From the NCBI GenBank assembly GCA_902791215.1, contig CADAUZ010000002.1, forward strand, positions 62,001 to 126,000: 64,000 nt of DNA. The letters run 5' to 3'. This DNA is from Oscillospiraceae bacterium. Lineage in GTDB: Bacteria; Bacillota; Clostridia; Oscillospirales; Oscillospiraceae. Both the position numbers and the translations under genes were made by a program. Below are positions 58,601 through 64,000 of this stretch, piece by piece (positions within the stretch are counted from its first letter, which is position 1; each line of letters begins with the position of its first letter). Under the pieces are notes generated by a model. The model was given only the letters and a program-made list of their open reading frames with translations, made no database searches and was not told the DNA's origin.

Positions 58601-59620
58601 TCAAGCGTAGTTCTCCGTCATCATACCCCAGAGGAAGCAGGCGAGTTCTCGAGCAACAGCGGTTTTGGCGACATTGGACTTTTTGCCGTTTTTGAGCGTC
58701 ATACGGTAATATTTGCGTCTCAGGCGTTCGTTGGCCTTGTCTGCGTATGCGATGACTGCGGGCGGGTTTCCGGTTTGCCTGGCAGCAAGGGTCTTGGATT
58801 TAAAGCCGATTTGACCCCGTCCATAGCACTGTGCAGCTTCGACAAGGAGCGTTCTGAGATGCCGGTTTCCGGCTTTGGTGATCGGCAGACGAGTTTGGTC
58901 GCCGCCACTGGAATCTTCTCCGGGAACGAGGCCAAGAAAGGCGGCATACTGCGGTGCGCTTGCAAAGCGCTTGAAATCTCCCGTCTCTACGATCACAGAG
59001 AGAGCGGTGATGGTCTTGACACCGAGGAAGCATTCCAGCTTGTGAACGTTCTCCTTGTACTCTTCCGCTTCTGCCAGTTCCTCAATACGCTTCTCAATTC
59101 GATCCAGCTTGCTCGTCAGGTCGTCGTAGGTAAGCAGATATTCATCCAGCGTCTCCTGATCAACGCCGTCAAGTTTCAAAGTGCGCAGCCAGTTTATATG
59201 TGCCTGCGTCCAATAGTTTTTGGTACCGTCATATTGGAATCCGTGACGCAGGCAGAAGGAAAGGGTCTGCTGTTTCACCTTCTTCAACGCCAGACGGTGA
59301 TCATCCCGCATCCGTATAAACTCTTTGATCTGCTCATCCTTCTCTGTGGGAACGTGTACCTCACTATAGTCGTGGTGAGCAAGGCAGCGCGCAATAAGCT
59401 CCGCATCCCATTTGTCTGTCTTGATCCGCTTCTTCCCAGCGGGAACCGCCATGGTCGTCGGAGCCAGAATAACGCACTTGACATTGTGCGCCGTCAGATC
59501 CCGATACAGCGTAAATTCCAGGCAACCAGCTTCATAACCGCATACGAACAGCGCATCGTTACCGTAGTGGAAGCGCATAGCCTCCAGGTAATTCAGCACC
59601 TTGCTGTAGTGCCCTTCCAC
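58601..59620 (-). CDS. IS110-family transposase (IS1111 group)
   Basis: The 339 residues from GTG 59620 contain the DEDD-type N-domain (FVCGYEAGCLEFTLYRDLTA, IKTDKWDAELIARCLAHHD) and the C-terminal transposase_20 domain with the catalytic Ser region (ITALSVIVETGDFKRFASAP then QYAAFLGLVPGEDSSGG). The homologous reading frame continues upstream to 59726 (NYSTVYVGTDVHKENFSLCC), including the first catalytic Asp, but no ATG, GTG or TTG lies in that stretch. Translation may use a non-standard start or require junction formation on excision; otherwise this copy makes an inactive protein. Confidence 0.88.
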   Translation of the reverse strand: MEGHYSKVLNYLEAMRFHYGNDALFVCGYEAGCLEFTLYRDLTAHNVKCVILAPTTMAVPAGKKRIKTDKWDAELIARCLAHHDYSEVHVPTEKDEQIKEFIRMRDDHRLALKKVKQQTLSFCLRHGFQYDGTKNYWTQAHINWLRTLKLDGVDQETLDEYLLTYDDLTSKLDRIEKRIEELAEAEEYKENVHKLECFLGVKTITALSVIVETGDFKRFASAPQYAAFLGLVPGEDSSGGDQTRLPITKAGNRHLRTLLVEAAQCYGRGQIGFKSKTLAARQTGNPPAVIAYADKANERLRRKYYRMTLKNGKKSNVAKTAVARELACFLWGMMTENYA

Positions 59621-59854
59621 TTTTTGGGCGTACTCTGCTTTCTCTTTTTCGTTCGTGTAGCAGCAGAGAGAAAAATTTTCTTTATGTACGTCCGTCCCTA
59701 CGTAAACTGTGCTATAATTCTGGAGGTCATTTCATATTGTCTATTAAAAGTCAAGCCCCAAAATAGGAAAACTTGTGGATTGGTGAAGAACTAAAAAAGG
59801 GTACGCAAAAGTAAGCGTCCAGCAGGGCACTCTGCGGAATATGTTAAAGAGGCG

Positions 59855-61033
59855 TCAGGCAAGTTGAAAAGCTTTACCGGATGTTTGTAAGGCAAAGATG
59901 AGCCGCACGAGCTTCTTGGCAACATGGGAGATAGCGATGTTGTAATGTTTGCCCTCAGCTCGCTTTTTGGCGAGGTAGGCCGCGAAGGACGGCTCCCAGA
60001 TGCAGACATATTTTGTAGCATTGAACAGTGCATAGAGCAGATAACGTGAACCACGCTTCTCCATGTGTGCGTAAGTTCCCGTAGCCTTAAGCTTGCCGGA
60101 TTCGTAGGTAGACGGGGAAAGGCCGGCATAGGCCAGGAGCTTGTCCGGCGAATCGAAGCGGGAAAAGTCTCCGATTTCAGCCAGAATCATGGCGCCCATG
60201 CGGTAACTGATGCCGGGGATGGTGAGGATCGGCGGAGCCATCTCATCAATGATCGTTTTGATGGCAGCTTCGATCTCTTCAATCTCCTTGTCCAGTTCGC
60301 GGATCAGACGAATAGTATGCTGAAGCTCATGAGACTTGGCGGGCATGCTGGAGCCAATGGATCTTCTGGCAGTCTCGCGGATCTTAACTGCTTTCTCCCG
60401 ATCGTAGCGACCTTTTGAGGCGGCTGAGAGGACGGTCTTGAAGTGTGTCAAATGCGCGTCAGCAATCTGCTTAGCCCCGGGAAACTCGCTGAGCATAGCA
60501 TAAACGGACGCCATGTGAAGCGTCGACACAAGCGTTTCCAGTTCAGGGAAGAGAATGTTGACCAAACGGGAAACGGACTGCTTGAGCTTCGCTCTCTCCT
60601 GCACTTTGCCAAAGCGGTATCTTGTTAGTGACTTTAGTTCCTCATTGTGGTATGCTGTGTCTGTGTAGGACTTGAGGTCCACATCAGACATGAGCATAGA
60701 TGCAATCGTCCGTGCGTCGATCCGGTCGGTCTTAGTTTGACGAAGACTAAGACTTTTTCGGTAGAGATTGGTGTGCAGAGGGTTTATGACGTAGGTGACC
60801 AGACCTTTGTCAAGAAGAAACCCGAGGATGTTGTAGCTGTAGTGTCCGGTAGCCTCAAGCCCTACTTTTATGTTGTCCGTAGGGTGAGCGCAAGACTGGA
60901 TTCGCTGCAGCAAGGTCTCGAAGCCTTCCAGGTTGTTGGCAATGGTGAATACATCGGCCAGCACTTCGCCTTCCGAGCTGAGGATAAAGCAGTCATGCTT
61001 GTCCTTCGCCACATCAATTCCAACATAAACCAT
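59855..61033 (-). CDS. IS110-family transposase
   Basis: 392 residues. DEDD domain: VYVGIDVAKDKHDCFILSSE (first Asp), GLEATGHYSYNILGFLLDKG (Glu), QTKTDRIDARTIASMLM (two Asp). The coiled region follows (about 170-250), then the transposase_20 domain: ILTIPGISYRMGAMILAEIG, DSPDKLLAYAGLSPSTYESG and KRGSRYLLYALFNATKY. GGAGG precedes ATG 61033. Complete and apparently functional. Confidence 0.95.
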   Translation of the reverse strand: MVYVGIDVAKDKHDCFILSSEGEVLADVFTIANNLEGFETLLQRIQSCAHPTDNIKVGLEATGHYSYNILGFLLDKGLVTYVINPLHTNLYRKSLSLRQTKTDRIDARTIASMLMSDVDLKSYTDTAYHNEELKSLTRYRFGKVQERAKLKQSVSRLVNILFPELETLVSTLHMASVYAMLSEFPGAKQIADAHLTHFKTVLSAASKGRYDREKAVKIRETARRSIGSSMPAKSHELQHTIRLIRELDKEIEEIEAAIKTIIDEMAPPILTIPGISYRMGAMILAEIGDFSRFDSPDKLLAYAGLSPSTYESGKLKATGTYAHMEKRGSRYLLYALFNATKYVCIWEPSFAAYLAKKRAEGKHYNIAISHVAKKLVRLIFALQTSGKAFQLA

Positions 61034-61141
61034 GATGATACCTCCAGGGTAAAGTTTTATGATGCTGCATCCACAGAGCACTTTGCCTTGTAACCTTGTT
61101 CCACATAAACCGTCTGGCGGTATCTAACTGATTAACAAAAC

Positions 61142-61220
61142 TGCAAAGGGCTGTGGTCGGAGCCTTTCTGGAACCGTCTACGCGGTAGGAGGCAAAAACC
61201 AATCCACAGCATCCCTTGCA
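61142..61220 (-). ncRNA. Candidate bridge RNA fold of the second IS110 element
   Basis: TGCAAAGGGCTGTGG (61142-61156) pairs with CCACAGCATCCCTTGCA (61204-61220), with a three-base bulge. The internal part has GCCTTTC..GAGGC-like pairing. It lies 109 bases upstream of the transposase ATG, in the non-coding region where IS110-group bridge RNAs are encoded. Confidence 0.5.
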
Positions 61221-61293
61221 GTGTAGCACATGACCTTGGAGAGGGTCACTAAAAACTACTACTCTAGCATCTGCTTTCATAAAACGATTTTTC

Positions 61294-62133
61294 CTATGGA
61301 AAACGCATCAAATGATACCTGCTGACTCCAAATCCGCTGGTGTCGCGAACGATTGCGGTTTTGCACAGGGCGGGGAGCCATTTGCGGCTGAAGGTGGTGG
61401 TGCCGAAATAAGCGGCAAAGTTGGTAACGGGAAGCACTACCCAGTCGCTGTCTTCCTGCAGATTGGCCAGATAATACAAGGTCAGCGTGTACAGAATCTC
61501 CTCCGGAATCTTAACCGGTGTGTTGTCCCTGATCCATTCTTCCTGTGCCTCGGTCAGTGTGATCTCATAATTTCGAAGAGGCCCCAACTCCAGCGCATCG
61601 GCCAGGACGCCGTCGAAAGACAGGCTCCAAATTGCTGTCTTGGTCGGAGTAAAGAGCGGGACCTGGTAATGAAGAACACGATCCCGCCAGATTTTATCGA
61701 AAGTCTTCTCCAGATCAAGGCAGTGTTCCAGTCGCGTCTTCTGGACAAGACCCGGATTTGTTCGCGCGAAGGTGCAGATGCTGTGGACGTGTCGGACCAG
61801 CCAGCCCCAGCCTTTTTCGTCCACCAACTCCGGGAACTCTCCGTGCAGTTCCGCATATCCCGTCTTGTTTTCCCAGCCGGCCTTTGGGCCGGCTTTTTCC
61901 GTATCCGGGATACTGCACCATGCACAGAGCGCACGCCGGGCATGGTCAAGATCGGCATCTCTGCCTTTCCATAAATAGCCCCGTGCCACAATGGTCAGAA
62001 TCCGCTGGAAACCCTCACCGGTCTCCAGCATATCCGTATTCATTCGTTTCATCCATGCCACGTCTTTTTTGCCCGCAGCCTTATATACGACCGGAGTTGT
62101 GTAACATGAAAACTCTTCTATCTCATTGATCAT
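61294..62133 (-). CDS. Uncharacterised partner of the RdRP-like polymerase
   Basis: 279 residues from ATG 62133, which overlaps the polymerase stop by ATGA, so the two are surely co-translated. Visible: INEIEEFSCYTTPVVYKAAG, ILTIVARGYLWKGRDADLDH, then a Gly/Lys stretch (TEKAGPKAGWENKTGYAELH), and a C-terminal YYLANLQEDSDWVVLPVTNF and TTTFSRKWLPALCKTAIVRD that could be a winged-helix-like DNA or RNA contact. No catalytic motif or known family is recognised. The C-terminal end abuts the IS110 element, and the last residues (SRYHLMRFP) run up to its boundary but look intact. Confidence 0.75.
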   Translation of the reverse strand: MINEIEEFSCYTTPVVYKAAGKKDVAWMKRMNTDMLETGEGFQRILTIVARGYLWKGRDADLDHARRALCAWCSIPDTEKAGPKAGWENKTGYAELHGEFPELVDEKGWGWLVRHVHSICTFARTNPGLVQKTRLEHCLDLEKTFDKIWRDRVLHYQVPLFTPTKTAIWSLSFDGVLADALELGPLRNYEITLTEAQEEWIRDNTPVKIPEEILYTLTLYYLANLQEDSDWVVLPVTNFAAYFGTTTFSRKWLPALCKTAIVRDTSGFGVSRYHLMRFP

Positions 62134-64000
62134 AACTGCTTTTTCAAAACCTCTCTCTCGATCTGCTCCGGGACAATATCCCATAGAAGATTCCGCTTTC
62201 CCAACGCGACAATATAGCGAACTGCCATCTGTAAATCCACAATCTCCCGAAGCAGTGTTTGACAGGCGGCGGATACTGCCTCACGGGCGCTCAGATCCGG
62301 CGTCTTTTCTTCGTATGCCGTCATCATGTAGGAAAAGCTGTCCGAATCTTGCTCCCGGTGCAATTGCTTCCTTTCCGTTGCCTTGTTTTCATCATCAATG
62401 TCGCAGACCAAATCTGCAAGGATACGATAGCCACCGGCTCGAAAATCTGCCAACAGATCATAATGCTCCCTGCATTCCAGAAGATGATCCTCCAGAAAAT
62501 CTATTCGCTCATCCCGCCGCATGAAGTGCCAGCTCAGATCGCGGATCAATGTGCGCAGCTTCACAATACGTTCAGCATCAAAGTCAGAGAAGAGAGAATA
62601 CAGCTCATCTACATCATAGATATCTTCCTGACCGCGGGAATAGAGAATTCGGGAGATGTCGCTCTCTCGCCTGCGCGTTTGGATCGGAGCCTTGCACGCA
62701 CGGATGCGGGACAGACAGGCCTCAAACTCCTGAAGAAGCACTGACACAGAGGAAAGAATGCTTCCGTCGAGATTCTCCCGCCAACCCGTTTTTACGGCAA
62801 AGCGAAACAGCTCTTCATCAGACGCCGGGGCAGACTTCGGCTTAGGCGTATACTTTTCCAGCATGTAAGCGTAATAGGGCAGCCTCTCTACATTCGAGCT
62901 GACGGCGGACCAGTCGGTCGCCTCAATCTGCCGTTTCCGCTTCTTCCAGGACGATCGATCCTCTTCCAGCAGCTCCTTATACTTCAGAAATCCGCTGCGC
63001 TTATATCGCCTGTCTTTCAAATAGTCGTCCAGATCGGGCTTGACACCGGTCTTGGCCGAGTCGATCTCAAGCCCGGACAGAATGGAGAGTATCTCCACTT
63101 CTCTGCTGCAGCGTTCCCGATCCTCAGCGGCAGAGTTTTCATCATAGGCGATGACGCTGCGGTTGAAGGCGGCGTTACAGATCTGACCTACCCGTGTAGA
63201 GAAGGTGTCCCGTATTGTGACAAACCGGTCGTGCCAGTTGTTTGCATCGCGAATGACAGCTTCCTCCGCGGGGATCAGAAGAAACGGAATGTCGCTTGTC
63301 GAATACTCGTAGAAACGGGAGTGCCGCGCTACACAGCGTTTCACAATGGGATCGGCAATGGTCTTTACCATATCCCCGTCATAGTCGGCGCCGCCCAGAC
63401 GTTCTGCAGTCATAGATTCTACATCCACCATCACTACATCAGACAGGTGACTCAAATATACTTGCCGCATATTATCCCTTTGGTTGTATGCTTTTAACTG
63501 CAGCTCTTCATTTCGGGAGATGTGCGGGTTGCGCAGAATCGTGCAGGCCTCATCATTTTGGTACTTTGCCTGTGGTGCATAGAAATATTGCGCACCGATC
63601 GGATTGTGCCAAACCTGCGTCCAGAAACTCCGCTCTCTTCTGGTTGTGGGAATCTCTGAATCCACAAGGAACGAGACAAGGGAAAGCAAGTCCCCGGAAA
63701 GATAGCGCACATCCCCCGACACCCAGAGTCTGCCAACCGTGTAGTCTTTCAAAGTTCGCTCTGCCATATCTTCAAGCTGCTTTGTAAAGACCGGCTCATG
63801 GATAAAGAGCGGGTTCTTTTTCAGTACTCTCGCTGCCGGGCTCTTCTGCCCGGCGAAGTATTCATAACGGTATTGCTCATTGCAGCAGAGGTCATAGTAT
63901 CGCTGCTCTGTTGCCTTTGTGATCCAGTCCCGCGCATCTTTCGAAGGAGAGTGATCCCATCCGAGCGGCAGATCTGCCGGACGAAACTCTTCCGCAGTCA
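62130..64000 (-). CDS. RdRP/QDE-1-like RNA polymerase (DxDGD two-barrel family), 5'-partial
   Basis: The frame is open from the window's right edge to the stop at 62130, at least 622 residues, with the N-terminus missing. The catalytic loop LGGADYDGDMV lies at 63366-63398 (DYDGD codons 63372-63386). Upstream, ILRNPHISRNEELQL and YLSHLSDVVMVDVESMTAER occupy the places of the RNP.L and DVVVF strands that precede GGDYDGD in QDE-1/YonO-type single-chain polymerases. The DxDGD aspartates bind Mg for nucleotidyl transfer in the second double-psi barrel. The C-terminal 350 residues are helical and unassigned. Eukaryotic-type RdRP relatives in bacteria and phages are rare and mostly uncharacterised. 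Confidence 0.8.
   Translation of the reverse strand, partial: TAEEFRPADLPLGWDHSPSKDARDWITKATEQRYYDLCCNEQYRYEYFAGQKSPAARVLKKNPLFIHEPVFTKQLEDMAERTLKDYTVGRLWVSGDVRYLSGDLLSLVSFLVDSEIPTTRRERSFWTQVWHNPIGAQYFYAPQAKYQNDEACTILRNPHISRNEELQLKAYNQRDNMRQVYLSHLSDVVMVDVESMTAERLGGADYDGDMVKTIADPIVKRCVARHSRFYEYSTSDIPFLLIPAEEAVIRDANNWHDRFVTIRDTFSTRVGQICNAAFNRSVIAYDENSAAEDRERCSREVEILSILSGLEIDSAKTGVKPDLDDYLKDRRYKRSGFLKYKELLEEDRSSWKKRKRQIEATDWSAVSSNVERLPYYAYMLEKYTPKPKSAPASDEELFRFAVKTGWRENLDGSILSSVSVLLQEFEACLSRIRACKAPIQTRRRESDISRILYSRGQEDIYDVDELYSLFSDFDAERIVKLRTLIRDLSWHFMRRDERIDFLEDHLLECREHYDLLADFRAGGYRILADLVCDIDDENKATERKQLHREQDSDSFSYMMTAYEEKTPDLSAREAVSAACQTLLREIVDLQMAVRYIVALGKRNLLWDIVPEQIEREVLKKQL

Larger units (their letters stand above)
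58175..59737 (-). mobile_element. IS1111-like element of the IS110 family
   Basis: Twelve-base subterminal inverted repeats ATATGAAATGAC (58175-58186) and GTCATTTCATAT (59726-59737) bracket a DEDD transposase gene. IS1111-group elements are known for such subterminal repeats. True ends would lie a few bases outside. A long non-coding stretch downstream of the transposase (58187-58600) holds a structured candidate bridge RNA, where the IS1111 group carries it. Confidence 0.75.
59745..61290 (-). mobile_element. Second IS110-family element (IS110 group)
   Basis: Transposase gene plus long 5' non-coding region (61034-61290) with a structured candidate bridge RNA, the arrangement of the IS110 group. 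Boundaries are approximate; no terminal inverted repeats are expected in this group. It lies head-to-tail with the IS1111-like element and directly beside the polymerase operon. Confidence 0.6.

Noticed and set aside
58478-59794. A 438-codon plus-strand frame across the IS1111-like element
   Set aside because: Antisense to the conserved IS110-family transposase. The translation has no recognisable domain.
1-64000. CRISPR arrays, rRNA, tRNA or prophage structural modules
   Set aside because: No regularly spaced direct repeats, no rRNA or tRNA signatures and no capsid, terminase or tail genes were recognised anywhere.

Overview
The window looks like a chromosomal segment of a high-GC, Gram-positive gut clostridium, probably of the Oscillospiraceae/Oscillospirales type. 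The grounds are AGGAGG-type ribosome binding sites, sigma-A promoters, a SpoIIID remnant pointing to an endospore-forming ancestor, TRAP and tripartite carboxylate transporters, a molybdenum hydroxylase, many secreted proteins with Firmicutes signal peptides, and several families of palindromic intergenic repeats. No rRNA, tRNA or CRISPR was recognised. The lineage is inferred, not proven.

Layout. 1-5.7 kb: a secreted Ig-like protein (partial), an esterase remnant, NAD malic enzyme, a small cysteine protein, KDPG aldolase, a truncated KDG kinase joined to a truncated tctB, and tctA. 5.7-9.8 kb: an exporter, a zinc dehydrogenase, a sugar isomerase-like protein and a beta-propeller-like protein. 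10-14.4 kb: a redox group (flavin reductase under a promoter with twin palindromic operators, DUF362, CMD-cupin fusion, flavodoxin lipoprotein, DUF4405 membrane protein with a cut-off FGE domain). 14.7-16.7 kb: secreted esterase, GntR regulator and a regulator-controlled promoter that now leads only to a 19-codon stub.

16.7-36.9 kb is a molybdenum-hydroxylase island. The minus-strand operon carries a His-tailed small protein, a Desulfovibrio-MOP-like aldehyde oxidoreductase, a multi-FeS dehydrogenase, a rubredoxin-like redox protein, a methyltransferase, a C-GCAxxG-C-C protein and an AMP-dependent ligase. The plus-strand half carries a MobA-like nucleotidyltransferase with HTH, a phosphatase/HD protein, a MoeA-like protein, ModA, cysteine desulfurase, ModB and ModC. 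XdhC faces a G3E GTPase and a radical SAM protein from a divergent promoter. Together these plausibly import molybdate and make, sulfurate and insert the cofactor.

37-44 kb is accessory DNA: an MmeI-like restriction-modification enzyme with an AT-rich recognition region, a SpoIIID stub, an uncharacterised protein, an AAA-DUF4143 ATPase and gene debris. 44.4-58 kb is carbohydrate use: CE1 esterase, AraC regulator, TRAP transporter DctPQM, two GH31 glycosidases, mannonate dehydratase and fructuronate reductase. Their product, KDG, would feed the KDG kinase/KDPG aldolase pair near 3 kb, but the kinase there is broken.

58-64 kb is the most unusual part. Two different IS110-family elements (one IS1111-like), each with a candidate bridge-RNA fold, lie beside a two-gene operon encoding an RdRP/QDE-1-like polymerase with a DxDGD catalytic motif and an unrecognised partner. 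A decayed piece of the same operon lies on the other side of the IS pair. A recurring theme is genes cut at sharp junctions, often next to the palindromic repeats. This could be real deletion decay or, if the sequence is a metagenome assembly, misjoins.
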